IMG/VR virus record: IMGVR_UViG_3300009105_000002
Coordinates: 31,320-95,319 of that record
Length of the DNA stretch: 64,000 nucleotides
DNA from: a virus
Strand: one strand, 5' to 3'
The notes beneath the pieces were generated by a model. That model was not told the origin of the DNA and ran no database searches. It saw only the letters and a program-made list of their open reading frames with translations. The position numbers and the translations under genes were made by a program. Within the stretch, counting starts at the first letter, position 1. Every line of letters starts with the position of its first letter. This document shows positions 42,716 to 51,550 of this stretch, piece after piece.

Positions 42716-43707
42716 CGCCCCGCCCTTCCCTGTTTTACATAGGTCATAAACCTATTAAAGTAATAACTGAAACGTGTGGCTCGAAAGATATATGGAAGTA
42801 TGTCCTTGTCTTTTTTAAGGCGTATAAAGCGATTTATATGTGACTTTTTCCAAAGTATTAAAGGAAAGTGCCTAAAAATATAATAAAGCCCTTGGAAAGT
42901 AAAGCCGGCTTTAATAAATTCGCCCTTTAAAACGAAGATAAAGGCCACCATTGTCCATACCAACAGGTGTTTTGGGAGGATCCACGCCAAGTTATGCCAC
43001 TCCAAATTCTTGATCAACATAGTAATATAGTTTTTACAACCGTGATAATGGATCGTGTGTTGCGAGTAGTATTGTTTCTTATCTTTTAAAGGCGTGTTGA
43101 AAGCGTGGTAAGCAATGGCTTTCGGCGCAAACCTAACCTCACGACCTAACAGCCATACCCTCCACGATAGGTCAGTTTCCTCGCCGAACATAAAGAAGTC
43201 GCTATCAAATCCTCCTACTTTTACAAATGTGTTACGCATAATCATGCAGGAGGCAGACTTCCCAGCGAGGATCCGCTTCTTATAATCAAATTGCCCTCTA
43301 TCCTCCACATTACCGGAACGCTCTATCAGAAATCCCCACGATCCGAGATAACTACCGGCGTCGTCAAACTTATTTGTGCCCATCGTGATAATCTTGGAAT
43401 AAACCATTACCGTATCCATATTGATAGCCAACCACATCTGTTTTAAACACTCCTTGTCCACTTCGGTATCATCATCAAAGAACGCGAGGTATTCGCCGGT
43501 AGCAAAGCACGCGCCTAAATTACGCTTAAACGCCGGCCCTCCGTGGTCGTGGATAACGCTGCACCCCTCAATGTGCAGATTTTCGTCGCTGACAATAATA
43601 ATCTCATATTCAACGCCGACAGATTTCCTAATACTCTTGACGCACTTATAGATAAAGTCGCCGGTGTGATGGCAGATGATACAACTTATGATGTTGACCT
43701 CGCTTTC
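42712..43707 (-). CDS. Family-2 glycosyltransferase without a canonical start
   Basis: The frame is open for 331 codons but the first ATG/GTG/TTG is a GTG at 43461 in mid-domain. The upstream part is real: 'VNIISCIICHHTGDFIYKCVKSI' is the GT2 N-terminal strand, followed by 'GGPAFKRNLGACFATGEYLAFFDDDTE' with the DxD site; the rest has 'GGFDSDFFMFGEETDLSWRVWLLG' and a C-terminal membrane helix. Either a GTC/ATC start is used near 43698 or the start was lost when the adjoining HNH gene (22-bp overlap) arrived. Confidence 0.65.
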   Translation of the reverse strand, partial: ESEVNIISCIICHHTGDFIYKCVKSIRKSVGVEYEIIIVSDENLHIEGCSVIHDHGGPAFKRNLGACFATGEYLAFFDDDTEVDKECLKQMWLAINMDTVMVYSKIITMGTNKFDDAGSYLGSWGFLIERSGNVEDRGQFDYKKRILAGKSASCMIMRNTFVKVGGFDSDFFMFGEETDLSWRVWLLGREVRFAPKAIAYHAFNTPLKDKKQYYSQHTIHYHGCKNYITMLIKNLEWHNLAWILPKHLLVWTMVAFIFVLKGEFIKAGFTFQGLYYIFRHFPLILWKKSHINRFIRLKKDKDILPYIFRATRFSYYFNRFMTYVKQGRAGR

Positions 43708-44081
43708 TTATGCGGACATATCCCATATCTCGCTTTCGCTAAATTACAGTTATTGCATAATACTTGATAACCCTTTGGATAATTATTCCTTTTTAACCAC
43801 GGATAAAATTCACTTGGAGGAACTACTTTTCTATGTTCTTTTCCGTCATTGTTTATGTGATCCATTGCCAAAAATTCAATTTGATGTTCTCCGCAACAGG
43901 CGCATGCTTCCCCATAAGCAGATATAACTTCCTCTCTTAATTTATGACGCCTTATTTTATCCATTTTTCTATGATGATCTCGAAGTTTTGCTACATATTT
44001 ATTTCGCCACTTTCGTTTCGCCTTAATGTTTTTATGATAATAATATCTTTGACGCACATTTTCTTCCTTTTTCGTTCTCAT
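43686..44081 (-). CDS. HNH endonuclease
   Basis: 131 residues. Basic N-terminal 55 residues (Lys/Arg/Tyr) for DNA binding, then 'ACACCGEHQIEFLAMDHINNDGKEHR' and 'YQVLCNNCNLAKARYGICPHK', giving the His-Asn core with two Cys pairs. Typical of free-standing phage HNH homing nucleases. Its 3' end abuts the glycosyltransferase N-terminus. Confidence 0.8.
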   Translation of the reverse strand: MRTKKEENVRQRYYYHKNIKAKRKWRNKYVAKLRDHHRKMDKIRRHKLREEVISAYGEACACCGEHQIEFLAMDHINNDGKEHRKVVPPSEFYPWLKRNNYPKGYQVLCNNCNLAKARYGICPHKKARSTS

Positions 44082-44470
44082 AAAACCAACGCCAAAATTG
44101 CCTGAAGTTTAGCCGGTGAAACCTCTACGCCTAACCTCTGTATCATATCAATATCCTTCTGCCTGTTATCAGGATCTAAACCTCCGCCTGTGCCTATCTT
44201 AATTATTCTGCGACCGGCTTCCGTCATAAAAACGATTATGCCTATCGGTCTGCCTTGATTGCCCTCTGTGAACCATTGCTGATGCAAGACTTTCATATAT
44301 CCTCCTTGTGATTTCCACCATACCCAATTAGATAGCCGTTCCCATACGCTTAATCCCTCCCAATCAAGCCAATCTATATAAAGGTGTCCGCACCGACGAC
44401 ATTGCGTAGGCCCCGATTTACCTACCCACCTATGCCCACATTTTTGACATTTATATTTGGCTAACGGCAT
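44078..44470 (-). CDS. Zinc-ribbon protein, perhaps two genes fused in frame
   Basis: 130 residues. Residues 8-28 hold two CxxC pairs ('CQKCGHRW', 'CRRCGHLY'). Residue 59 is an internal Met at 44296 preceded by AGGAGGATAT, a near-perfect ribosome site, so the C-terminal 72 residues ('MKVLHQQWFTEGNQGRPIG') may be made on their own. No family recognised for either part. Confidence 0.45.
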   Translation of the reverse strand: MPLAKYKCQKCGHRWVGKSGPTQCRRCGHLYIDWLDWEGLSVWERLSNWVWWKSQGGYMKVLHQQWFTEGNQGRPIGIIVFMTEAGRRIIKIGTGGGLDPDNRQKDIDMIQRLGVEVSPAKLQAILALVL

Positions 44471-44648
44471 ATTGATAAAATAACTTCTTGGCCTCTTTAT
44501 CTTTTCTTTGCTTTACAAGAATAACCCATTTCTTATACCATTTATCAGGCATAACAAAACTCATCATACCAAAATATGCGCCGTGTTTTTTCATACCCTT
44601 TTTCATTTGAGACATACTCATTACTCCGCCACATATACTACTGCCCAT
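44451..44648 (-). CDS. Small basic protein
   Basis: 65 residues; AGGAGGGCTT before the ATG. Met/Gly/Lys-rich N-terminus and a helical basic end ('KWYKKWVILVKQRKDKEAKKLFYQYAV'). Overlaps the next gene by 20 bp. Unknown. Confidence 0.4.
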   Translation of the reverse strand: MGSSICGGVMSMSQMKKGMKKHGAYFGMMSFVMPDKWYKKWVILVKQRKDKEAKKLFYQYAVSQI

Positions 44649-44657
44649 AAGCCCTCC

Positions 44658-44825
44658 TTACTCGTAGCCGACATTATAAATTTTCTTGATATAAGGGATA
44701 TGGTCGGTCTTTCTTTTATCGACGGGTTGTAGCTGTGCAAGGGGAGTGTCTGCATTTTTCTCCTTCTTGGTGACCAACGAATAGTCGTTGCCTAAGCACT
44801 CTTTCGAGTCGCCCACACTAACCAT
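44658..44825 (-). pseudogene. Small gene ending in a copy of the radical-SAM C-terminal segment
   Basis: 55 residues. The last 11 (YIKKIYNVGYE) match 'FIRKIYNVGYD' of the neighbouring radical-SAM enzyme (44980-46056), and the DNA is also alike (about 24 of 26 bases at 44662 and 45071). Probably a scar of duplication or a remnant; the N-terminal part is unrecognised. Confidence 0.35.
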
Positions 44826-44827
44826 TT

Positions 44828-44983
44828 TTAAACCATACCCCCCGGATTATTTTTCCTTATAATTTTATCCACGCACACTCCAACAGGAATAGATAGCACT
44901 ATTAAAAGCATAGCCAACAACAGTTGACCACGCAATATACATATCGTTCCTACGCCCATTAAAACAATCAATAATATTTTCAT
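44828..44983 (-). CDS. Small two-helix membrane protein
   Basis: 51 residues with hydrophobic segments at about 2-17 and 20-38 and a basic C-terminus. ATG overlaps the stop of the radical-SAM gene. Unknown function. Confidence 0.45.
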   Translation of the reverse strand: MKILLIVLMGVGTICILRGQLLLAMLLIVLSIPVGVCVDKIIRKNNPGGMV

Positions 44984-46056
44984 TTTAACGCCCTCCTTAT
45001 TCCCTTATAAAGATACTTTATATCAGCAACGCTCCGGATACTGAATATCCTGTTAATCCAAAACCTCGGATCGTAGCCGACATTGTAAATTTTTCTAATG
45101 AACTTTTGAGCAGACATATAGGTATTTACCCCTTGTATATAAGCAGTTGTTTTACCGAAACGACGAGCACTCATCATAATTCTTTCCTTATCAAGTTTAG
45201 GATTATAGAAACTTGCCTGTGCCGTCTTGGCATATCCTTTCCTTAATAGATAATGAACAAGTTTCAAGGTCTTTATAGCGTCCTTATGGCTTTCCCACGG
45301 ATAACCGAACATCACGGCAATGTGGGGATCGAGCCCAGCTTTAGCACTACGCTTAATATAATCAATAGCACTGTAAATATTTACACCTTTATTTATCTTG
45401 TCCAATGTCGCTTGATTAGCACTCTCGAGCCCATACAGGATCATACGGAAGCCGGCACGCCTAATGTCTTTCAACCCCTTAAGGTTAGGGTGATTATAGT
45501 CCAAGCGCATATTGCACCCTATCCGAACTTTCTTATTCAAACCACTCTTAATCATTTCCTCACAGAACACCATAAGCCAAGCACCTTTCGGGAAAGTGCC
45601 GCTATCGTCAAATATTTCCTTAAACCCCATATCCACGCACTCTTGAACTTCGGCTATCATAGTCTTTACCGGCCTTGTGTAGCATTTAGGGTATTGTTTT
45701 GCCCAACGGCAAAAGGTGCATTTGCCATACCAACAATCTAATGAAGCTTGCATATAGGTAGCCGGCAGGTATTTAAAGTTGCCGTTCTCTTGGTATTTAG
45801 GATTAAAGGCGTTTGTAAACCTCCTATCCGGCGATGGTAATTCTAAAAATGGCACATCTATTTGAGTTTCACTTTCAATATTCTCAGCAAAATCACACTC
45901 TATTCTTTTTTCCGTCTTTTTCCAATCCCATAAGATTTCATGTCCTTTGTTTTTTAAATAAGTCGCATACATAGCCAACAGCACAGGGTATATCCATACC
46001 TTTTTCTCGTGTTGCCGTTGCTGACTATATTGATTGGGCTGAAATAATATTTTCAT
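44980..46056 (-). CDS. Radical-SAM enzyme with unusual CxxxxCxxC site
   Basis: 358 residues. The cluster motif is Cys108-x4-Cys113-x2-Cys116 ('DCWYGKCTFCRW'), one residue longer than the standard CxxxCxxC. Downstream features are typical of B12-type radical-SAM proteins: 'FKEIFDDSGTFP', 'YGLESANQATLDKINKGVN' and 'VMFGYPWESHKDAIKTL'. The N-terminal 100 residues are too short for a full cobalamin-binding domain. Substrate unknown. Confidence 0.7.
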   Translation of the reverse strand: MKILFQPNQYSQQRQHEKKVWIYPVLLAMYATYLKNKGHEILWDWKKTEKRIECDFAENIESETQIDVPFLELPSPDRRFTNAFNPKYQENGNFKYLPATYMQASLDCWYGKCTFCRWAKQYPKCYTRPVKTMIAEVQECVDMGFKEIFDDSGTFPKGAWLMVFCEEMIKSGLNKKVRIGCNMRLDYNHPNLKGLKDIRRAGFRMILYGLESANQATLDKINKGVNIYSAIDYIKRSAKAGLDPHIAVMFGYPWESHKDAIKTLKLVHYLLRKGYAKTAQASFYNPKLDKERIMMSARRFGKTTAYIQGVNTYMSAQKFIRKIYNVGYDPRFWINRIFSIRSVADIKYLYKGIRRALK

Positions 46057-46315
46057 TTATAAAATACCTCTTAAATTCGTTTCTGATTATCTGTGGATCA
46101 TAGCCCATACAAAAACTCGCTAACATATAGTCAAGACCGGAAGATTGGATAAACAAGTAATGGTCGTTAGCGACTTGAGAACTGTGCGTAAATATTGGAG
46201 AAGCCCCTTTCAAAATGCCGACCAAAATTTCCTCGCCCATAATTGACAATGCTTCCGGCGTAGGTTTTTTACCCTTATAAATAATAACTGTTTGGCTACT
46301 TATTATCTTTCTCAT
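46025..46315 (-). CDS. Unknown small protein
   Basis: 96 residues, soluble, no motif recognised ('VIIYKGKKPTPEALSIMGEEILVGILKGASP'). Overlaps the radical-SAM start by 32 bp, which suggests coupled translation. About 40 bp of spacer separates it from the membrane protein gene upstream. Confidence 0.45.
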   Translation of the reverse strand: MRKIISSQTVIIYKGKKPTPEALSIMGEEILVGILKGASPIFTHSSQVANDHYLFIQSSGLDYMLASFCMGYDPQIIRNEFKRYFINENIISAQSI

Positions 46316-46352
46316 ACTGCCTCAAGTTTATCGAGTAGTGCATAGGTCTCGC

Positions 46353-47519
46353 CTATGAACTCTTTTTCCGGAAGCACCCTTGATATCCTCCTGTTACGAT
46401 ATGGTGTATCTGTCCTTGCGCCGTCGGCCATTTGCCTGTATATTCCTTAAATGCCTCGCTTGGTTTGATCCACGGCTGCGTAAAAGGCCAGTAGGTAATA
46501 AGGTTTGAGTTTTCCAATAAGCATAAAGCCGTTATTCCAATTGCCCCCCACTGTATTGGAACAGAGAATTTGCTTATTCCAGAGATTGTAGTGAAGATTA
46601 GCCCTACCGTTACCATATGCCCCCAACGAGCCGGTATTCTGTGCATAAAAAACTGCCAAATTTCAAATATATAACGCCAAAATAGAAACATAGAGGCAAA
46701 TACAACCACAAGCCACCAATTACCTTTCCCCCAAAAACTGAACAACACGACAGGCGACATATAGAACGACATTTCCCAAAATCCCACGCCGTTGATATAG
46801 TGCCGGAAATTCATAGGCAGAAAGAAATCAAGCATTTTCCATTTAGGAACACAGCCGATCCTCATTTTACTTTGGGCGGTGGCCTCTCTCAAGACACTCC
46901 GAGAATAGCGTCTTCCCACTATGCAGAGGAAAGGGGAGGCTATTAAGAGGCCACAAATCGCCCCTAATGGGTTCATAAATACGAAGAAATAGGTAAAATA
47001 GATAGCTATGGGTAGGTAACCGGCTAAAAACGCCATAGAGAGGCAAATAGCGGGCAAAAACACTCCTTTAAAAGCCAATGCCCAAGGGATCCACGCCATT
47101 GTAGCCACTATCGGAGGGTAATGCTTGACCATATACCCCGAATAGCCAAACAATAGCCCTCCGATCAGCCCTAACGGCCCGCCCCCGAACAAGACATAGC
47201 CTCCGACACTCGCAACCAAAAAGTGGGACAAGAACACATACATTTGTAACGCAAACGCTTTATTTAATGATAACTTACGCATGACAATTGACAGGACAAT
47301 ATTGGGAGGATAACACACGCTTGACATAGCTGCGCCCATAATATCGTCTTGGTAGAAATAAGAATCACGGGGCAACTTGCCCTTACTCCAATACTCTCCG
47401 GCAAGCATTATATTAGGGAAGCACTCGCTTAAGACCTCGGCAGTAGCCAAGCGGAATGGATTTATAAGCTCCTTCCGGAAAAAAAACAACCAATATAAGA
47501 TTAAAAATATTATTTCCAT
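46353..47519 (-). CDS. Polytopic membrane protein (YfhO/GT-C-like)
   Basis: 388 residues from ATG 47519. About ten hydrophobic helices. The first loop has 'ECFPNIMLAGEYWSKGKLPRDSYFYQDDIMG' with acidic residues, where GT-C lipid-linked-sugar transferases and YfhO-like proteins keep their active site. It probably moves a sugar from a polyprenyl carrier onto a glycan or protein at the outer face of the inner membrane. Shorter than typical YfhO proteins. Overlap with 47530-47742 is avoided by this start. Confidence 0.6.
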   Translation of the reverse strand: MEIIFLILYWLFFFRKELINPFRLATAEVLSECFPNIMLAGEYWSKGKLPRDSYFYQDDIMGAAMSSVCYPPNIVLSIVMRKLSLNKAFALQMYVFLSHFLVASVGGYVLFGGGPLGLIGGLLFGYSGYMVKHYPPIVATMAWIPWALAFKGVFLPAICLSMAFLAGYLPIAIYFTYFFVFMNPLGAICGLLIASPFLCIVGRRYSRSVLREATAQSKMRIGCVPKWKMLDFFLPMNFRHYINGVGFWEMSFYMSPVVLFSFWGKGNWWLVVVFASMFLFWRYIFEIWQFFMHRIPARWGHMVTVGLIFTTISGISKFSVPIQWGAIGITALCLLENSNLITYWPFTQPWIKPSEAFKEYTGKWPTAQGQIHHIVTGGYQGCFRKKSS

Positions 47520-47529
47520 TTTTATTATA

Positions 47530-47742
47530 CTAAGCCAAAGGGAGCTCTCGATTAATCGCCTCATAGACTTCCATAAGCCACCTTTTTTCCCATGTAGACC
47601 AATAAGGCTCCCCAGTGTTAGTTTTCCCTGTTGGCTTCAACTTAAGTAATTTAGATATTTCATCCCTATACCAGTTCATTGTTTTGGGTTTCTCTGTTAC
47701 GCGAGAATTGCAATACGGACAATAATCTTTTGCCTCACTCAT
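47530..47742 (-). CDS. Small Cys-pair protein
   Basis: 70 residues. One CxxC near the N-terminus ('YCPYCNSRV') and a helical Trp-rich C-terminus ('STWEKRWLMEVYEAINRELP'). AGGAGG upstream. Phage-type small protein lying inside the glycan block. Confidence 0.45.
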   Translation of the reverse strand: MSEAKDYCPYCNSRVTEKPKTMNWYRDEISKLLKLKPTGKTNTGEPYWSTWEKRWLMEVYEAINRELPLA

Positions 47743-47755
47743 AAATCCTCCTTCT

Positions 47756-48559
47756 TCATTTCTTTTGCCATTTGAACCACATATCCGGATAAGTTTGCCA
47801 ACAATTACAATTTGAGCAGATACCCTCTGTTATGCCCTTTAACTGCTGACACCTTAAACTTTTCATTTTTGCCGAAGTCCACGCTTCGCTTAAACCCATA
47901 TCCTTTATATTGCCGAGTTTTGTTTTGTGGTGTGGATCATTACAGCAAATAAGGATATCTCCGTTCCAAGCAATGGCGGGGGCAAGCCAAAGATGGTAAC
48001 AGGGATACCACTCCCTCGAAGTGCCATGGCCTTCTCCTTTGACATTGCCTCCGTAATTATGATAAGGTTTCCTTTCAACACGCCAACCTTTTGGGATATG
48101 GTAATCTTTAAAACACCTCAAGGTGATCTTATACCTCCACTCCTCTTTTGTTTCAAGGTTAAGGCCGGGGCGATATGTAATTATAATATGGTCAACAGCG
48201 TCAAATACAGCAGGCGTATTGATCGTTCCGTTGGTAGTTAATATAACATTATGCTTATTAAATTTAAGTATATCTATTTTTGTTAATAGTTCCTCGTCAA
48301 GCAAGGGTTCTCCGAATAGGTGTAAAGATATGCTCCTCGACTTATGCCTGTCCAGATCGTCCACCGTCCTCATGAAAGTGCGGACATCCATATCCTCCTC
48401 TATCTTGGGGCGAGGACACATCTCACAGGACAGATTACATTTTGTGGTCGTCTCTATGTGGATATGGCGTGGGTATTTGTCTATATACAACTGCGCGCCT
48501 ATCTTGTATATCCACGACGGTAATCGCTTAAGCAAGAGGGTGTGGTTAAAGGGGTTCAT
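47756..48559 (-). CDS. Radical-SAM/SPASM-type protein
   Basis: 267 residues. 'IHIETTTKCNLSCEMCPRP' gives the CxxxCxxC site (Cys41, 45, 48). Central 'LHLFGEPLLDEELLTKI' and 'LTTNGT' are standard. The C-terminus 'GDILICCNDPHHKTKLGNIKDMGLSEAW' and following Cys residues form a SPASM-like auxiliary-cluster domain. Such enzymes modify peptides or sugars; substrate unknown here. Confidence 0.75.
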   Translation of the reverse strand: MNPFNHTLLLKRLPSWIYKIGAQLYIDKYPRHIHIETTTKCNLSCEMCPRPKIEEDMDVRTFMRTVDDLDRHKSRSISLHLFGEPLLDEELLTKIDILKFNKHNVILTTNGTINTPAVFDAVDHIIITYRPGLNLETKEEWRYKITLRCFKDYHIPKGWRVERKPYHNYGGNVKGEGHGTSREWYPCYHLWLAPAIAWNGDILICCNDPHHKTKLGNIKDMGLSEAWTSAKMKSLRCQQLKGITEGICSNCNCWQTYPDMWFKWQKK

Positions 48560-48831
48560 AAATACTTTTCTTTCTGGCTCCGTAATCTTCCATCCATTGT
48601 TCCGTATTCAGTTTTAATTAAAAGCTCACCTGTCGTAAATAAAGAAAACATCGAAATGTAGTCTTGATGTGCAGGCATAAGTTCTACAATAATAACTTTA
48701 TCCAATGCGTCATATTTAATGAAGGGTTCGATAAAACGCTGTAATCGGCTTCGGCTGTTCTGCCAATGAAGTAATTGATGTGGAAAGCCATCAACTATTG
48801 TCGCTGAATTTGTTACTTTTATAGTTTTCAT
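48556..48831 (-). CDS. Unknown small protein
   Basis: 91 residues between two radical-SAM genes, overlapping both by 4 bp. Soluble alpha/beta pattern ('DKVIIVELMPAHQDYISMFSLFTTGELLIKTEYG'). No family recognised. Confidence 0.45.
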   Translation of the reverse strand: MKTIKVTNSATIVDGFPHQLLHWQNSRSRLQRFIEPFIKYDALDKVIIVELMPAHQDYISMFSLFTTGELLIKTEYGTMDGRLRSQKEKYL

Positions 48832-50171
48832 TTTATCAACTCCAATCCTGCATGAATATACCGTTTCAACTGTTTATAACTCCTCACTCCTCGAACTTTA
48901 TTCCATATTGATCTTGGGTGGAGATAATGTGCTTTATAAATTTTAGAAATAATTCCTCTAAGGTCTTCTCTGCTGAGATATTCATTCCAAACAGGAGGTT
49001 GGAAATCTTGAGTCGGTCGTAAGGCGAACTCTTGCCATACGTCCTTATCATTTCTCTCACACCAGTCGGCGAAAGATTTTGTTGCAGGGAATGGAGTAAA
49101 GATGGTGAACTGTGTAAAATCAGGATCGAGTCTTTTAGAAAATAGACAACTTTCATTGATGTCCTCCTTTGTTTCGCCGGGATTGCCAATCATAAAATAA
49201 GCAAATGTCTTAATATCTGCCTCTTTAGCCCATTTAAAAGCGTTATTGACTTGCTCTAATGTAATGCCTTTATTGAGATTATCTATTACCCTTTGAACGC
49301 CACTTTCTACGCCGAAATGTATGCGATTACAACCGGCGTTTGCCATAGCACACAACATTATTTCATCTACGGTATCTACTCTTGCCCTAACGTCCCATTT
49401 AACCTTAAGGTTTCTACGGACAATTTCAGAACAAATATCAAATACCCTTTCCCTGTCCACCGTAAATGTATCATCATAGAAAAGGATTTCCTTAATCTCT
49501 TGTTGAACACACTCCTCCATTTCGTCCACTACATTTTCAGGGCTTCTCGCCCTAAACTTCTTGCCCATAGCAGGGCGATCACAGAAATTACATTGGTAAG
49601 GGCAACCTCTGGAGGAAAACATAGTTGTCATTGGCTCGGGAGTTAGAATAGAATAGTATTTGTCGTTATGAGTTCGATAAGGGAAAGGTATAAGGTCAAG
49701 ATTGTCCGTAGACGAGCCTTTAAATAATATCGAATAAGGCTCTAAAATAGCCGTTGCCATTGCTTTTTCACCCTCACCTATTACTATTTTATCAGCTCCT
49801 AATCTTGCTGTTTCGTCTGGATATATGGTAGCGTGAGGCCCTCCGACGACAATTTCCGTGTCCGGAGAAACCTCCTTGATAAGCATAATGGTCATTTTTA
49901 GATCCATAAGCCCTAATGTAATTGAAGTTATCCCTATAACATCAAACTGCTTATTAGATAGATAGATTGCTAAATTCACATAATCAACCCTCAACGCTTG
50001 GCAATCCAACAACTCTACCTTGTGTTTGGTATATTTTTTAAGATAACTTGCTATATACATCAAGCCCAACGGTGGATAAAACCCTCCGTGTCTTTTAAGG
50101 ATAGGCGGATCGTTCCCCTCTATCTCGTTCTCATTAGGAATATTTAAGAGTAAAACATTAAGAGGTCTCAT
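48828..50171 (-). CDS. Cobalamin-binding-type radical-SAM enzyme
   Basis: 447 residues. N-terminal B12-binding fold (residues 1-145: 'PPLGLMYIASYLKKYTKHKVELLD', 'FDVIGITSITLGL', 'VVGGPHATIYPDE', 'IGEGE') lacking the DxHxxG cobalamin ligand, as in BchE-like members. Radical-SAM core with 'SSRGCPYQCNFC' (Cys190, 194, 197), 'FYDDTFTVDRERV' and 'HFGVESGVQRVIDNLNKG'. Such enzymes perform methylations or rearrangements of sugars, lipids or cofactors. Confidence 0.8.
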   Translation of the reverse strand: MRPLNVLLLNIPNENEIEGNDPPILKRHGGFYPPLGLMYIASYLKKYTKHKVELLDCQALRVDYVNLAIYLSNKQFDVIGITSITLGLMDLKMTIMLIKEVSPDTEIVVGGPHATIYPDETARLGADKIVIGEGEKAMATAILEPYSILFKGSSTDNLDLIPFPYRTHNDKYYSILTPEPMTTMFSSRGCPYQCNFCDRPAMGKKFRARSPENVVDEMEECVQQEIKEILFYDDTFTVDRERVFDICSEIVRRNLKVKWDVRARVDTVDEIMLCAMANAGCNRIHFGVESGVQRVIDNLNKGITLEQVNNAFKWAKEADIKTFAYFMIGNPGETKEDINESCLFSKRLDPDFTQFTIFTPFPATKSFADWCERNDKDVWQEFALRPTQDFQPPVWNEYLSREDLRGIISKIYKAHYLHPRSIWNKVRGVRSYKQLKRYIHAGLELIK

Positions 50172-50406
50172 ATAATTCCTTAATTTTTCTATAATCGCCT
50201 CTTTTTCCAGTCGCTAAAATATGATAACGATTATGTGTAGGGTAAACATCTACCTTTCCATCTATACGGAACTGATAAGGCGTTAACTGCTTAACTATAT
50301 GCCCCTTTAAAGACAAAATTTCATTTGTCCTCTTAGATAAGCGATTACTTCTTCGCTCTTGTTGGTCTTTTCTATAATCTTTCCACATCTCAGTTGTTTT
50401 ATTCAT
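50158..50406 (-). CDS. Small basic phage-type protein
   Basis: 82 residues. Basic helix at the N-terminus ('WKDYRKDQQERRSNRLSKRTNEILSLKG'), then strands with 'VYPTHNRYHILATGKRGDY', a pattern seen in small phage proteins of unknown role. Placed inside the glycan block, overlapping the radical-SAM start by 14 bp. Confidence 0.5.
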   Translation of the reverse strand: MNKTTEMWKDYRKDQQERRSNRLSKRTNEILSLKGHIVKQLTPYQFRIDGKVDVYPTHNRYHILATGKRGDYRKIKELYETS

Positions 50407-50408
50407 AA

Positions 50409-50897
50409 TTAGGAATATTTAGCAACAAGACGCTTAAAGGTCTCATAAGCCCTTTCAGGTTGTGAATACCATAGTTTACAGAATAGCGACGGTGCTTTTG
50501 TCTTTGGCTTTACTATATCAAAGGGGTGCATATAAAAAATATCTCGTATCGGTTGTCCATACCACATATGGCGAAGTAAAGAAGTATGATTTTGAGGGGA
50601 GGAGTAGGGTAAATGTTGAGGTAAGATAACCGCAAATTTATGAAATCTAACAGGTTTATTGTCCAAGCCCGAAGTAAAATTATCCTTTGGGTGATATCCA
50701 ATTTTATGTCCATGGTTCTCAATGGTTTCCCTCACGCCGTCGTAATAATGAGGGAATAAAAAGAAGATGCCCTTAACCCCATATTCTTTAAACACATCTA
50801 ATATCATAGGAACACCCTCACACATGCCTTCATTTCCGTTTGTTCGCCAACCCCAATCCGGCTCTACGTCGACTGTCCAAATAACTTTCTTTTCCAT
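50409..50897 (-). CDS. NodB-type polysaccharide deacetylase, short
   Basis: 162 residues. 'WTVDVEPDWGWRTN' holds the catalytic Asp of motif 1 and 'ETIENHGHKIGYHPKDN' the HxxxH-like motif 2 (here H-x2-x-H); 'GVKGIFFLFPHYYDG' is the central strand. Shorter than usual (about 200-250), with weak later motifs, so activity is uncertain. It could remove N-acetyl groups from a sugar in this pathway. Confidence 0.65.
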   Translation of the reverse strand: MEKKVIWTVDVEPDWGWRTNGNEGMCEGVPMILDVFKEYGVKGIFFLFPHYYDGVRETIENHGHKIGYHPKDNFTSGLDNKPVRFHKFAVILPQHLPYSSPQNHTSLLRHMWYGQPIRDIFYMHPFDIVKPKTKAPSLFCKLWYSQPERAYETFKRLVAKYS

Positions 50898-51550
50898 TTC
50901 CTTACCGTCCTTGTTCGCAATGCAAACCCTATCCTCGTAATATAATAAAGCGTGATTAAGCCGTGTTTTATCGTCCTGACCTTACTCTTGCCCTGTATCC
51001 GCTTCTGAACCTTTATAGGCATCCACTCAACTTTATATCCATCTATGAGGAACATCAGCGTAAGCGTGGTCGTAAAGGAATATGTATCGCACAGGATAGA
51101 CATATAACTCATAGCCAATTCACGCCGGAATATCCTCAAGCCCGAGTTTAAATCCATTAGCCATCTATTAGCCCAACAGGACGCTATTAAGCTAAGCCCT
51201 TTCCTGCCGAAGTATCGCATTAGGCTGACTTCCGTGATCTTCCGGACGCCTACTATCATATCCGTTTCTATTAGGTTAAAATAAAGCCACAATCTTATGA
51301 CATCTTCTACCAAGTGCTGACCGTCGCCGTCCATAGTGAGAATGTAATCCCTCGTAGCAAGCCGTATCCCTGTCTTGAGTGCCGCACCATACCCCATATT
51401 CTTTTCGTGCCGGATAGTCGCCTCCGGTATAGGCACATCTGATCCGTCGTCAACGATAATGACCTCTATATTGTAGAGTTCAAACTCCTTAATTGCGTCA
51501 GCGACTTTAAATTCGTTAAAACAGGGAATTACGACAGATAAATTAGCCAT
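50864..51550 (-). CDS. Family-2 glycosyltransferase (polyprenyl-phosphate type)
   Basis: 228 residues. 'LSVVIPCFNEF' start, 'VIIVDDGSD', 'GYGAALKTGIRLATRDYILTMDGDGQH' with the DxD site, and 'NSGLRIFRRE', all typical of DPM1/ArnC-like enzymes that charge undecaprenyl phosphate with a sugar. No C-terminal membrane helices. Could feed the GT-C-like membrane proteins of this block. Confidence 0.8.
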   Translation of the reverse strand: MANLSVVIPCFNEFKVADAIKEFELYNIEVIIVDDGSDVPIPEATIRHEKNMGYGAALKTGIRLATRDYILTMDGDGQHLVEDVIRLWLYFNLIETDMIVGVRKITEVSLMRYFGRKGLSLIASCWANRWLMDLNSGLRIFRRELAMSYMSILCDTYSFTTTLTLMFLIDGYKVEWMPIKVQKRIQGKSKVRTIKHGLITLYYITRIGFALRTRTVRKWKRKLFGQST

